A DNA stretch of 64,000 bases from Silurus meridionalis (GCF_014805685.1 NC_060901.1:25661405-25725404); one strand, 5' to 3'; counted from the stretch's first letter, positions 46,650-59,036 are shown. Translations and numbers: made by a program. The notes: generated from the letters alone by a model not told the origin.

Positions 46650-47257
46650 CCAGCAGAGGGCAGAAGAGGTCACTGGGTTTGCTGTATTTTTATAATCTTT
46701 TTTTGTGGTTAAATGTAAAAATATATTGCTATGTATATTACATTTTTACATGAATAAGTATGTGTAAATGAATGCAAAAAAATACATTTTGATCAATTTA
46801 TCTATCTATCTCTTTATTTTTTCCTACATTTATTTTTTTATATTCATTATTTATACATATGTTTTTTTTTGGATTTTTTTTTATTATTTAAATATTTCCA
46901 CATTTCTTCATTCATTTATTTCTGTGTTCTGTATTCTGTGTACATATCAGGTATTAATAATGTAGGCTGTCCTAAACTCACTCTAAACCATGATTTGTAA
47001 ACAAATTGAGAAAAAAGTGAAAAAAAAAAGAACCTGAAGAGAAATACCTAAAAACAGTTAGAGATAATTGTTAAAAAACGGTTTAAAGGTTTATTGTTTG
47101 TCTGAGTTTATTCTGTGCCAAAAATTCCATCATGTTAAAGAGATCTCTTTTGGAATAGAACAGAAATAAGCATTTATAATGTAATAGTTTGGCAAAATGT
47201 TTAAAATATAAATGGTTAATTATGGGTGAGAACAGTGTTTTTACCAGCAGAGGGCAC
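46650..47257 (+). promoter_or_regulatory. CTCF-like motif pair between genes 5 and 6
   Basis: CCAGCAGAGGGCAG at 46650-46663 (full core match) and CCAGCAGAGGGCAC at 47244-47257, 594 bp apart. A reverse near-match CCTCTGCTGG lies at about 47422. Confidence 0.5.
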
Positions 47258-47673
47258 AACGCTTTGAGAACACTTCCGCATTGTACACGCTCTGAATCAC
47301 GTGTGTAATCTGTCCAATACCAGCAGGGTGACGTCATGACCAGGAAGCTATAAACTACCTGATGCCAGTTAGACATAATGATTAAATAAAAAAGGCATAA
47401 TGGTTCTATCATGTGAGAGTGACCTCTGCTGGAAGAGAACAGAAATGCCCCATGGCATATATTTAATGGTAACAAAATAAATCTACTCTATATAGAGTAT
47501 ATGGTTCTATTTATTTCCATATTTTATATTAAATGTCTCTTTTAAGTGTCTTTTATCATTTTCTTGTTTTATTACAGTGTTTGGGATTTGTGTGTTTCTC
47601 TGCAGCCTTGTGCTTTTTGCCTACTTTGTATTTCACACACTTTCACATGGTCAGTAGCGTGATGCTAAATTTG

Positions 47674-47703
47674 CACTTCCTGTGTTTGGTTGCACTTCCT
47701 GTG
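47674..47703 (-). promoter_or_regulatory. Double ETS-type sites before gene 6 leader A
   Basis: Exact CACTTCCTGTG at 47674-47684 and 47693-47703. The nearer one ends 147 bp before the ATG. Confidence 0.55.
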
Positions 47704-47850
47704 GAGGTGTGAAGGAAGTAAATGAGTAAACTTGCGGTGTGAGATGTTTAGAGGATTCATTATGATCAGACACATGCAGCAGTCAGTCAGTGTGTGTTTA
47801 GCTGTAGTTCTCTCTTTTGATTAATGTGTGGGTTTGAGTTTACATTAAGA

Positions 47851-47906
47851 ATGCAGCTGTGTTTTTTTCTCCTCATACAGCTTCATATAACAAAAGGTGA
47901 GTCTGT

Positions 47907-47951
<45 letters not shown>

Positions 47952-50327
47952 TTACTCAAGATTTTATTATTAGTGGTGCATGAAAAGAAGAAATTTTCTC
48001 GTAACTCGTCCTGCATTTTTTGCCACAACACCACAAATGATCCCTCAAAATGTGTGGTCTGGTCGTGGGAGGTGTGCTATTAATTTCTGAGGATTTGCCC
48101 CAACTGTTTTTGATCACATGACCAAAAAGGGCAAATTTACTTCCATATAAAATGAATGGGGCAGAAAACACGTGTCATATCTCGGTGAGTGGGTTGCAAC
48201 TGTATACCCCTCAAACCCCAGACCTGCTCGGAAATATGGGAATTCCAGGACATTTCGGCCCCCAAAGAAAATACATGGGGAATCCGTGGGGGACATGTGA
48301 TATATCAACAGACTCAGCCCAGCATAGGGAGCTGCACTGTAGGTAATAGTGATGTCATATCAAGCCACGCCCCCACAATAAGTCCAAATTGGCGAAAAAT
48401 GAAGCTGCTCAGAAATCGGCATGTGAAATGTCAAAACACTCAGCACAGTGGGGGAAGTTACATGGTGACATGTTAGGCCATGCCCACCTCGCAAACCTAT
48501 TAGCTTAACACGTCGTTGAATTTGGCTATGACCTGGACGTGTGACACCACAAACCGTTTGGCACGGTCTTAGGAATCCCCAGTGGCGTGCCATATCGACA
48601 CCACATGATGTCACATGGGCAGGAATATGCAAAAACTTGAAATGACACAAGTCTGGTGACATGGTAGTGTGACACATGTGAACACTCGACAAGGCCAGGG
48701 GAGTCGGACCACGGGTCATGTGATGGTACAGCATTAACAGCATGTGTTGCAGCATTAATAACATCTGAAGGATTCGACAATTTCTGTCCATACAGGCTGC
48801 CCAGTTGCTTGTTCAGTCTCTTGTCATTTCAAGACTTGACTATTGCAACTCTCTGCTGGCAGGTCTTCTCCTGAACGCTATTCGTCCACTGCAAATGATC
48901 CAAAACGCAGCTGCACGACTTGTGTTCAATCAGCTTAAGTTTTCCCACACCACCCCACTGCTGCGCTCCCTTCACTGGCTTCCAGTAGCTGCACGTATCA
49001 GATTCAAAACACTGATGCTTGCCTACAAGGCCAAAAATGGACCAGCACCATCTTACCTCAGTGACCTCATCACATCTCGCACTGCACCACAATGTCTGAG
49101 ATCCTCCAGCACTGCTCGACTGGTACCTCCTTCTCTCAGAATGAGAGGTAAGTACACTTCAAGGCTCTTCTCTGTTCTGGCACCGAGGTGGTGGAATGAA
49201 CTTTCCCTAGATGTCCGTACAGCAGAGTCCCTGACTATCTTTAAACGACGACTGAAAACCTACCTCTTCCTGAAATACCTAAATTAGCACTTTCCAAGTT
49301 TGTACAATTCGAGTTATATTTATATTAAGTTTATAATCTTGCGTACCAGTGTAGTTTTATTCATTACTAGAGACTCAAAGCACTTTTGTACGTCGCTCTG
49401 GATAAGGGCGTCTGCTAAATGCCACAAATGTAAATGTAAATGTAAATGTAATGTGAGGTATCGAAACGCTCGTCTCCCAAAGTACGATCGCGTCTCACAG
49501 TCGGCACTAAAAACGGCACACGCCTGGTGCTTCAGGAAATGTCACATTCTAGATATATACCTATATTTAAATATTTTATAGCTCCAGAACACCATGACAA
49601 ATTCCATGTACATGCAACCCCTGATATTAGGCAATGATACTGATACAATTTTGATTCTGAAGTGTCTATAATGATATAATAACTACACTGTGTGGAAAGG
49701 GATATTACACAGCTTAATGTTGAAGAAGAACAACAACAGGAACAATGTCATCACAGTTATTGTTAAATATGAAACTTGTTTTAAATGAAATTCCTGTTCG
49801 GAGTCTCCATAAAAAAATTACATAATCTAATATAATTAGATTTATTGGTGCAGTAACCATGAAAGGCCACTAGACTGAGAAATCAGATCAGTGATGCAGT
49901 AGACTGCAGATTACTGTCACAATGTCATGCACAATCTTATATGCATGTTTGTAAAGAAGAAAAAGGTTTTGTTTTGTTTTAGGCATAAAAATTAATAATG
50001 TTTAATATTTTATTGCTATTAGATGATTGATAATGTAAGTATTCAGAGAATAAACTCAGTTCTAATGTGCAAAAGACATAAGAAACTTCCTCAATTCTGT
50101 GGTTAAGGCCATGTTGCTACATTTGCACTTCCTGTGTGAACTGTGAGTGTGTGAGTCTGATCTATAGAGTGTTCATTATGATCAGACGTGGTGAAGCAGT
50201 GGGTCAGTGTGGGTTCAGCTCTAATACAGTCTTTGGATTAATGTGTGGGTTCTGGTCCTCAGTAAGAATGAGGGTGTGTTTTCTTCTCCTCCTCATACAG
50301 CTTCATATCACTGATGGTGAGTCTGCT

Positions 50328-50378
<51 letters not shown>

Positions 50379-50782
50379 TCTTTTAAATATAGAGTGGAAT
50401 CTTAAAACTCGTGACCTTGATAGTTTGCGACTTTTCATTTGGAACCAAGTATAAATATAAACATGAGAAAATGTTCATCATGGGACTGTTTCACTTCACT
50501 ACAGTTTCTTCTTGTGCACTTTCATTCTACATACTAGAAGACTCCGTACCAATCATTTTACAGATATTTAAAACACTGGGGTGTGTACAGTGTTAACAGG
50601 ATGGGGGGAGGACGTCACTACACTGCTTACTCATGCGGTTTGTTCACACCATCAGTTCCTTGGGCTTTTATGGTTTGTTTTTTAAAAAAGAGTTTCACTG
50701 TTCAGAGTCAAATACATTTTCTAAAAATCATTTCCCACCTTTTATAATAGTAATATATAATAAATTATTATAATGATCATTT

Positions 50783-50837
<55 letters not shown>

Positions 50838-51418
50838 GTAATAATAACAATCATCATAATCATTGTTATATAATAAGCAGGAAGTGGACTTAAGTACAGA
50901 CGTTTATTGTAAAGTGCAAAATGTAATAACTCAGATTAATGTCCTCAACAAGACCAGGATGCAGAGTGACATCATCAACTGTGTTTGGAGGCCAGTGCTA
51001 GAATTGCATCAAGTCTTATGGGGTCCCGAGTTATGTGTAATTCATATACTTTTTATCTTAAATAATATTGGGACCCCCTAAATCTATTTTTTACTTGCTA
51101 TCTGGGGTCCAGATGCCCCCAGCCCCCCTCAAATCCAGCACTGAAGAAGGCAAAGCAATGTGTTGTTCTTCTTTTAGAACCAAAGATGTCAACAGAATTT
51201 TCTCACAGCCATACACAGTCCAATTCTTGTGTGTTTTTGTCTTTCAACTATTTTGACGCATTGAAACAAAAGAAACATGTGTCTCAATTAATAAATAGTG
51301 TTTTGAACTGAGATATTATTTGGTTTTTATGTGTGTAATTGCTGCATCATGTGATACAACATATAAAAGAGGAAGTAAACAGTAAACAAGTAATTGAAAC
51401 TATTACATCAATACTTGT

Positions 51419-51475
<57 letters not shown>

Positions 51476-54400
51476 AACAAACTTTATGAACACGAGTAAA
51501 TTAGTAAAAACTCTTCACAATTTCATCTTCAGTTACATTCCTACTTTAGTGAGTTTAGGAGGTACAGGTTGTCTGTAGTTCTGTAGAGTTGCTGCAGATG
51601 GTGAACTGCTCATTAACAGATCATTAACTGGTGTGTTCCTACAGGCTGCAGACTGGAAGGAAATAGAGAGACAAAAGAGATCACTGCATACACAGGAGAC
51701 TCAGTACTGCTGCCCTGCTCCTGCACTGACCTCCACACCAAACCTCAGAACTTCAGATGGGAGAAAGAGACTAATACACGAGTACAGATATCTCCTGAGA
51801 GTGAACAGTACAAAGACAGATTTCAGCTGGTTAATGATCACAGTTCAGGAAATCTCTCTCTGCTCATATCACACCTGACTGTAGAGGATGGAGGATATTA
51901 CAGGTGTGACACAGAGAGTGAACACAGAGTCATCAGACTCACTGTTGAAGGTAAATAACTCATTTTTATTCACAATGTTACTTCAGTGATAATCTCATGA
52001 CAGATTCATCTGATGTTGTAACAGTAATGCAGCATGTTGATGTTTGTTTATTCTCCAGGTTGCACACTGAATCATGAGACAGTGGATGTGACTGGATATG
52101 TGGGACATTCTGTTCTTCTGCCCTGCTCCTGCTCTCAACTACAAGCCAAACCACAAACTCTCACATGGACCATTTATAAAGAATCTAATTTCAAAGAAAT
52201 CTTCCCAAAGGACCAGACAAATCACTACACACACAGAGTTCAGCTCTTTAATGATCATCCTCCAGGAAATCTCTCTCTACTCATATCACACCTGACTGTA
52301 GAGGATGGAGGATTTTACAGGTGTGACATCATCAACAGCATTAAGGACATCAAACTCACAGTAAGAGGTAAAACAACCTTTTATATTTAATTTATGGGAA
52401 ATTGACTCTAGTGTCTATTCAAAATATATTTTAATATTTTGACTACTGCTGTATAATAAAATGCCTTTGAATATGTTTATATATTTATGGAAAAGGAATA
52501 AAGTGTTAAAATCACATCTGCTCATGTTCTGCCCCTCATCTGTATTTCTGATTCTGATTATATATTATTTGTGTTTGTGTTCTGACCCACATTTACATCT
52601 GATTATGATTCCTAAATTAATCTCTAATGGATTAAATATTCCTGTCCTTGCAGAGGCTCCAAAAAGACCTTCACCATCCACAACAATCCAGACCACTGCT
52701 GAACCAGGTACTAAACACCACTGTAACAGAAAGTCTGTTTTTTAGTGTTGGTTATTTCTTCACGTAAGAGCAAGTCTCAAACACTAAACTCAAAAACTAC
52801 ACTTGTTTTTGTCCTTTACGTTTTTGTCTCAGCTGCAACACCAGGCCTGGTGACAAAAGTCTACACAAATCCACAGTCTGAAACACCCGAACAAAGTTCA
52901 GTGGAACCTCGGGTTACGAACGCCCCGGCATACGTATAATTCAGGTTACGAAGGTTTACGCAGTTCATCAAAATTTTTGCCCCTGGTTACGAACAAAATA
53001 TCGGGATACGAACGTCACACACCAAAAAATCGCAGGCAAGTTGGTTGTTTTTGCTCTATCCACGCAGCTCGTCACATCAGTTAGCGTCCTGACTTACTTA
53101 TCCGCTTGAACTTTTCCCGGCAGCAGCGTAACAACTCATTAGTTGATGCTCGTGGAATGATGAGATGGACAACATTAGCCGATGCATAACCACTTTACTT
53201 GTTTTTATGAAGATAGATTCGCAGGATTACAGTATAATATAACTCCCAGGTGGATAAACTTGGATTAACCGACCGCACTGCAGAACACAAACAGGTTTCT
53301 TCATATGAATCACACACAGGAAAAACATCCAGTCCGCACATTTCTTTTCCGAAGTACAATACCCATAATGCATTTCACTCTGGACTTCAATACCCAGAGA
53401 TAGTAGCCTTAAAGAAACAGCTCTCATTGTCCCTCTAATGCAACAATTGTCTCAGCGTTCGTGTTAATAACACTGTCTTTAATATTCTATAATATAATAT
53501 ATAATAATATATAATAATATAATATAATAAGATTCTCCTTCAAACAATAACTCTCCCTCCTCCCCTTCTACGAACGCCGCCTCCTGCAGCGAGTCTTCTC
53601 AAAGGAAAGTACCCGGTAAAGATCTTTTCCTCTTTTGTATGTTTTTATGTGGTATGATTTTAATATAACATGTTAAAAGTAAATAATATTAGTGAATATT
53701 GGCTTTATTTTTATTTAAGTAATATTTTTGGTTGTCCAGAATGAATTACCGAAGTTTCTGTTCATTATTATGGGGAAATTTGTATCGGGATACGAACTTT
53801 TCAGGTTACGAATAAAGTACCGGAACGAATTAAATTCGTAACCCGAGGTTCCACTGTAATAATCTATTCACTATTATCTTTATTAACAGTTTAAATATTC
53901 ACATACTTTATACTTTATGTAAATTCCTGACTTCATTCAATATAAACGTGTATTTTGTTGTATGTCTTTCAAATATAAAGTAAGTTTACACGTTTTCCAG
54001 AAAGATGAGTCCTTATGACCCGAGATTTAAAATACATAAATATTCAAACTTTGGGGTTTTGAAATTAATCGGTTGCTAAGAAAACAATTGCATCCTCGTG
54101 TGTAACATAAAGTGAAGTTAATATTGTAGTTTAATAAATCGAGGCAGAATAAAAATGCATTGAGGGAAAATATTTTCAGTTCAGTGTAATTTTATTTCTA
54201 TAATGATTTTAACAATTGACAGTGTCCCAAAGCAGCGTTAAAGAACTTTCTATATATTTATAGAGGCTGTACTTTATTAGTCCATAGGTTAATTCCTATG
54301 TAGCAACCAGTGGCAAGGAAAAACTCCCTGAGATAGTTTGAGGAACTTGTCTAAGAAGGGAACTTCTCCTCATCTGGGCCCATATCAGGAGATGAATAAA

Positions 54401-56861
54401 CGAGGCAAACGAGGCTAGTCAGGAGTCAGATACAAAAGGACATGATAAATCAGATACAGAACAGATGTTAAGCAATAGTTTACATGATGACTGTTTAAAG
54501 AGTTGCCCTTTATAGTGTGTGTGTGGTGATTGTAAGTGTTGCACGTTGCAGGAAGTAAAGTTGGCCGTGTTTGCTTGCTGTGGAGTTTGAGTTGTGCTTA
54601 TACTTATTTCAACTGCAGATTACTATCACTATGTTATGCACAATCTTATATGCATATTTGAAAGGACAAAAAAGGCTTTGTTTTGTTTTAGGCATGAAAA
54701 TGAATAATGTTTAATAGTTTATTGCCATTAGATGATTGATTTTGTAAGAATTCAGAGAATAGACTCAGTTCTAATGTGCGAAAGACATAAGAAACTTCCT
54801 CAATTTTGTGGTCAAGGCCGTGTTGCCATGTTGCGATTTGGTGCGATTTGGAGTTTTTCTGTTTGCCATCAAACCAAATATAAATTTAAACATGAGAAAA
54901 TGTTCATAATTAGACTGTTTCACTCCACTTCAGTTTCTTCTTGTCATACATACTACAAGACTCCGTACCAATCATTTTTAAAACACTGTGGTGTGTACAG
55001 TGTTAACAGGATGGCAGGAGGACGTCACTACACTGCTTACTCATGTGGTTTGTTGACACCATCAGTGTGCAATGTGTTCTGCAGTCCAGGGAGGAAGGCA
55101 ACATTGTCAGCAGTGTGATATCTTCAGCATAATGATTGATCTTGTACAAAAACAAAACAGAATATTCATTTAAATGTGATTAACAAAGCAAATAACAACT
55201 TGCATTCTTTAGTACTAGATCACTTAAAGACCTAAATACATAAGTAATCAGCAATTATTCACTTAGACTTGATTGACAGTGGGTGTGAAGCAGTCTGCTT
55301 ACATCTTCAATCCTGTTCTCCATTACAGCCCAATTCTTGTGTGTTTTTGTCTTTTAACTAGTTTGATGCATAGAAACAATTATAGACACATATGTAAACT
55401 TGCTTGCATTTCATTCCATTAGTGTTTTTCTAGTGTATTTCCTTTCCTGTTTGCAGTGGTGATGGACAGGTTGACGGACGAGGTCAGACAGGAGTCTCCC
55501 TGGACTATGATGTTTGCAGATGATATTGTGATTTGTGGTGAGAGTAGTGAGCAGGTGGAGAAGATCCTGGAGAGGTGGAGGTATGCGCTGGAGAGAAGGG
55601 GAATGAAAGTCAGTAGGAGTAAGAGAGAGTACGTGTGTGAATGAGAGGGAGGGCAGTGGAGTGTTGCGGTTGCAGGGAGAAGAGGTGGAGAAGGTGGAGG
55701 AGTTCAGGTACCTAGGGTCAAAGTAATGGAGAGTGTTAGAGAAGTAAAGAAAAGAGTGCAGGCAGGGTGGAGTGGGTGGAGAAGAGTGACAGGAGTGATT
55801 TGTGATAGAAGAGTATCTGCAAGAATGAAAGGGAAAGTTTATAGGACTGTGGTGAGACCTGAGATGTTGTATGGTTTAGAGACAGTGGCATTGAGTAAAA
55901 GACAGGAGGTGGAGCTGGAGGTAGCAGAGCTAAAGATGTTAAGGTTTTCGTTGGGAGTGTCGAGGATGGACAGGATTAGAAACAAGTTTATTAGAGGGAC
56001 AGCGCATGTTGGACGTTTTGGTGACAAGGTGAGGGAGGCAAGATTGAGATGGTTTGGACATGTGCAGAGGAGGGACACTGGGTATATCAGTAGGAGAATG
56101 CTGAGGATGGAGCTACCAGGAAGGAGGAAAAGAGGAAGACCAAGGAAGAGGTTCATGGATGTGGTGAGTGTAGACATGCAGGTAGTTGGTGTGAAAGAGG
56201 CAGATGTAGAGGACAGGGGGGTATGGAGACAGATGATCCACTGTGGCGACCCCTAATGAGAGCAGCCGAAAGAAGAAGAAGTATTTTTCTAGTGTATAAA
56301 CCTTAATTTGAGTTAAACTTTTGTGCAGGTTAATGCACCACCACAGAGCAAATCTCATACAGTAAACTCAAAAACTACACCTTTTACTATTACATCAGCA
56401 TTGACTCGTAGTAAAAGAGTCTGGGTGCTGAACTTATGCATTATAAAACAAACAAATAAAATGACAAAGAAGACCCAGGACAACATTCATCCAACAAAAA
56501 TCCAGCAACTTTTCTCCTCAGTTCCCAGATGTATACGTAATTGTACAGTGTAAATGTTTAAATAAAGTAATGTTATGACTGATATTGATGACGTCTCTCC
56601 AGAGTCTCTTCCCTACTTCCCCTTCGCTGTGGTGACTGTGATCTTTCTGCACATCATTGTGGCTGTGGTTTACTGTTCCACCAAAAAGAAAGGTACAAGT
56701 TTCAAGATATTGTAATTTTACTAGTCTGTGAAAATGGTTCCTCCACTTACACATCATTGTATCTTCATGAACTGAGCGTTTCTTGTTTATTTTACCCTTC
56801 AGGTCCTAATACAGTTCAATACAGCAGAGGTGATGGAGATGGAACAGTGAGTCTACAGTAG
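47851..56861 (+). CDS. Gene 6: hybrid receptor, ITIM-class front fused to short-tail back
   Basis: Leader A 47851-47896 ([16 protein letters not shown], one codon short) or B 50268-50316 ([17 protein letters not shown]). Then D1 51645-51950, D2 52059-52367, stalk 52654-52707, second stalk 52833-52895, TM 56603-56692 and last exon 56803-56861. With leader B the sum is 930 nt (309 residues) and stays open. The second stalk ends SETPEQ, as in gene 4, an ITIM-class mark, whereas TM and tail are the short-tail type ([12 protein letters not shown].., ending TVSLQ). The 3.7-kb intron between them holds a Tigger-like element inside the splice donor, ITIM-class intron, leader-upstream sequence, an RTE fragment and short-tail intron. 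If the altered donor (GTTCAG) fails, translation runs into the transposon and stops at 52937-52939, giving a soluble protein. Confidence 0.65.
47907..47949. repeat. (CT)n tract after gene 6 leader A
   Basis: Starts 11 bases past the donor. Confidence 0.9.
48747..49450 (+). mobile_element. 5'-truncated L2-type LINE
   Basis: It is flanked by the 5-bp duplication ATGTG (48742-48746 and 49451-49455). The 3' end reads GTCGCTCTGGATAAGGGCGT..CTGCTAAATGCC and closes in a (TGTAAA)n tail, the signature of fish L2-type elements. Copies 1 and 2 of module M give the empty site. Confidence 0.85.
48790..49287 (+). pseudogene. L2 reverse-transcriptase C-terminus
   Basis: An open frame of about 160 codons reads SLVISRLDYCNSLLAGL, IQNAAARLVF, LHWLPVAARIRFKTLMLAYK and PRWWNELSLDVRTAESL, and stops at TAG 49285-49287. 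This is the conserved region after the RT domain. It lacks the catalytic part because of 5' truncation, yet it has no internal stop, which argues for a recent insertion. Confidence 0.8.
50126..50136 (-). promoter_or_regulatory. ETS-type site before gene 6 leader B
   Basis: An exact CACTTCCTGTG, 131 bp before the ATG at 50268. Confidence 0.5.
50333..50372. repeat. (CT)n tract after gene 6 leader B
   Basis: A pyrimidine tract behind the donor. Confidence 0.9.
50782..50838. repeat. (AAT)n microsatellite in gene 6 intron
   Basis: An expansion of a short AAT run present at the same place in the siblings (31190, 40053, 60473). Confidence 0.9.
51419..51473. repeat. (GT)n tract upstream of D1 of gene 6
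   Basis: It ends directly before the TTAAACAAACTTTATGAAC block that precedes D1. Confidence 0.9.
52899..53856. mobile_element. Tigger/pogo-like element inside a splice donor
   Basis: The left end CAGTGGAACCTCGGGTTACG is repeated in inverted form at the right end (..CGTAACCCGAGGTTCCACTG). The flanks are TT (52897-52898, mutated TA) and TA (53857-53858). Gene 4 at 33536-33550 (CAAAGTAATAATC) shows the empty site. No transposase frame is evident in the 958 bp. Confidence 0.85.
53859..54240. other. ITIM-class intron remnant in gene 6
   Basis: Collinear with the gene 4 intron 33545-33925 (TAATCTATTCACTATTATCT.. and AGATGAGTCCTTATGACC..). The TM exon that should follow is absent. Confidence 0.7.
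54160..54430 (-). mobile_element. LINE 3' region, antisense
   Basis: A longer form of the fragment at 33840. It continues through CAACCAGTGGCAAGGAAAAA, CTCCCTGAGATAG and CTCATCTGGGCCCATATCAG, words common in antisense copies of fish LINE 3' regions. Confidence 0.45.
54600..55400. other. Residual leader-B module and pre-D1 intron inside gene 6
   Basis: It contains the leader-B upstream words (CTGCAGATTACTATCACTATG.. and AAGAAACTTCCTCAATTTTG). The leader exon itself is cut out at about 54835, and post-leader intron follows (TTTTCTGTTTGCCATCAAACC). At about 55378 the pre-D1 intron joins short-tail stalk-TM intron. These are the joints of the gene 6 fusion. Confidence 0.6.
55439..56283 (+). mobile_element. 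5'-truncated RTE LINE
   Basis: It has a 14-bp target duplication TTTTTCTAGTGTAT (55425-55438 and 56284-56297). It belongs to the same family as 25004-28140 and begins just before the FADD motif (MFADDIVICGESSEQ). Confidence 0.85.
55456..56256 (+). pseudogene. RTE reverse-transcriptase C-terminal fragment
   Basis: Frames 55456-55644 (VMDRLTDEVRQES, MFADDIVICGES) and 55726-56256 (LYGLETVALSKRQEVELEVA, HVQRRDTGYISRRML, GRRKRGRPRKR). They are separated by a frameshift and a short deletion near 55650-55725. Confidence 0.75.
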
Positions 56862-57500
56862 AGAAGATCAACAGAACACATGTAACAGCAGCACCTGATT
56901 AACAGTCCAGAGAGCAACTTGGTCCACAAGATGGAAGCTTTGCTGATCTGTTGTTCTTAGCATATTGTAGAATCTATTTAAAATCCTTCTCTTTTTTCCT
57001 TATGTAGTTAAAAGGACAAAATTATGCACAATTCTAAATACCTCCAATTTAGTTGTTCTCCATTTTCTCTCCAGATTACGGCTGTTCTCTTGAGGGCATG
57101 CGCATGACTATTATACCATGCTGCAGATGTTTTTTCTCTTACCATTTTTAATCTGATGGGGCAATGGTCTCTAATGTGCCAGTGAGGATAGTGTCTATGT
57201 TGTTAGTCTTTTATCAAGATCATTAGCATTTAGAGGTTTAGTGAGAAATTGGGATAGATAATCAGTGTGTAAAGAGTCAGCACTTGATGAATATAAAACC
57301 TAATTTAGAACTCAGGAAGTCTGTCACCCTCTCAGATTTTACCTGAACAGTTCTATTAAGCTGTAAATGCACTAATTATGAAATAATCCAGAAAGAGTCT
57401 CATAACATTTGAATTCTAATAGTTTAACACTTAAATTTGTCAAATTTAATTGACTCGTTTGGTTATATGTGTGGGAATTATGTGAACAGTCTTTGTTTTA
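56862..57500. other. 3' flank of gene 6
   Basis: Collinear at its start and end with the gene 5 flank, with a different middle (57020-57240) for which nothing was recognised. Confidence 0.5.
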
Positions 57501-57668
57501 CCAGCAGGGGGCAGAAGAGGTCAGTGGGTTTGCTTTTTTTGTGGTTAAATCTAAAAAACGATTGATATATATAATTTTTTTACATGAATAAGTATGTGTA
57601 AATAAATGAAAAAAAATCTCTTTATTTTTTCCTACATTTATTTTTTATATATTTATTATTTATACATA

Positions 57669-57872
57669 CAGTACAGAGCAAAAGTTTGGACACACCTTCT
57701 CATTCAAAGAGATTTTTTTATTTTCATGACTATGAAAATTGTAGAGTCACACTGAAGGCATTAAAACTATGAATTAACACATGTGGAATTATATACATAA
57801 CAAAAAAGTGTGAAACAACTGAAAATATGTCATATTGTAGGTTCTTCATAGTAGCCACCTTTTGCTTTGTTT
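57669..57872 (+). mobile_element. Tc1-like element, terminal fragment
   Basis: It begins CAGTACAGAGCAAAAGTTTG after a TA and continues with GACACACCTTCTCATTCAAAG, the terminal repeat of a very common fish Tc1-type family. The other end is missing. The flanking words match an uninterrupted version at 28256 and 46855. Confidence 0.7.
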
Positions 57873-58040
57873 TTGGATTTTTTTCTTTTTTTATTTAAAT
57901 ATTACCATATTTATTCATTTATTTTTGTGTTCTGTATTCTGTGTAAATATCAGGTATTAATAATGTAGGCTGTCCTAAGCTCAAAAGTAAAAGATAAAAG
58001 ATAGAAACTGAAAAGAAATATATGAAAATAGTTAGAGAAC

Positions 58041-58041
<1 letters not shown>

Positions 58042-58093
<52 letters not shown>
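58042..58093. repeat. (AAT)n microsatellite
   Basis: AAT repeat in the flank between genes 6 and 7. Confidence 0.9.
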
Positions 58094-58096
<3 letters not shown>

Positions 58097-58309
58097 GAAA
58101 AACGGTTCAAAGGTTTATTTGCCTGAGTTTATTTTATGCAGAATATTCCATCATGTTAAAGAAACCTCTGTTGCAAAAGAACAGAAATGTGCATTTAAAA
58201 TGTTATAATTTGACAAAATGTTTAAAATATAAATAGTTAATTATGGGTGAGAACAGTGTTTTTACCAGCAGAGGGCAGTAGTGATCAGTAGGTTGAATTT
58301 GGTTCCCTT

Positions 58310-58440
58310 TCAGGAACTCAAACTGTATTGCAACGCTTTGAGAACACTTCCGCATTGTACACGCTCTGAATCACGTGTGAAATCTGTCCAATACCAGCAG
58401 GGTGACGTCATGACCAGGAAGCTATAAACTACCTGATGTC
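58310..58440. mobile_element. DIRS-like terminal remnant
   Basis: CCTTTCAGGAACTCAAACTG, then AACGCTTTGAGAACACTTCC and TCTGAATCACGTGTGAAATC..GACGTCATGACCAGGAAGC, match the DIRS terminus seen from 13623 backwards. Shorter forms of the same remnant stand at 28660-28755 and 47258-47350, so it predates the unit duplications. Confidence 0.5.
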
Positions 58441-58746
58441 AGTTTGAAATATGATTAAAAAAAAAAGTAGTAATTGTTCCATCATGTGAGAGTGACCTCT
58501 GCTGGAAGAGAACAGAAATGCCCCATGGCATATATTTAATGGTAACAAAATAAATCTACTCTATATAGAGTATATGGTTCTATTTATTTCCATATTTGAC
58601 ATTAAATGTCTCATTTAAGTGTCTTTTATCATTTTCTTGTTTTATTACAGTGTTTGGGATTTGTGTGTTTCTCTACAGCATTGTGCTTTTGGCCTACTTT
58701 GTATTTCACACACTTTCATATGGTCAGTAGCATGATGCTAAATTTG

Positions 58747-58776
58747 CACTTCCTGTGGTTGGTTGCACTTCCTGTG
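58747..58776 (-). promoter_or_regulatory. Double ETS-type sites before gene 7 leader A
   Basis: Exact CACTTCCTGTG at 58747-58757 and 58766-58776. The nearer one ends 147 bp before the ATG. Confidence 0.55.
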
Positions 58777-58923
58777 GAGGTGTGAAGGAAGTAAATGAGT
58801 AAACTTGCGGTGTGAGATGTTTAGAGCGTTCATTATGATCAGACACATGCAGCAGTCAGTCAGTGTGTGTTTAGCTGTAGTTCTCTCTTTGGATTAATGT
58901 GTGGGTTCGAGTTTACATTAAGA

Positions 58924-58980
58924 ATGCAGCTGTGTTTTTTTCTCCTCATACAGCTTCATATAACAAAAGGTGAATATGTA

Positions 58981-59036
<56 letters not shown>

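Larger units (their letters stand above)
48180..49650. repeat. Interspersed module M, copy 4, split by an L2 LINE
   Basis: The halves are 48180-48746 and 49451-49650. Apart from the LINE it is almost identical to copy 2. Confidence 0.75.
57501..58278 (+). promoter_or_regulatory. CTCF-like motif pair split by a Tc1 fragment
   Basis: CCAGCAGGGGGCAG at 57501-57514 and CCAGCAGAGGGCAG at 58265-58278, both full matches to the CTCF core. Removing the approximately 200-bp Tc1 piece leaves about 560 bp. Confidence 0.5.

Noticed and set aside
48805..49287. Host gene encoding a 160-residue protein
   Set aside because: It is the C-terminal part of an L2-type LINE, with a target duplication and the characteristic 3' tail.
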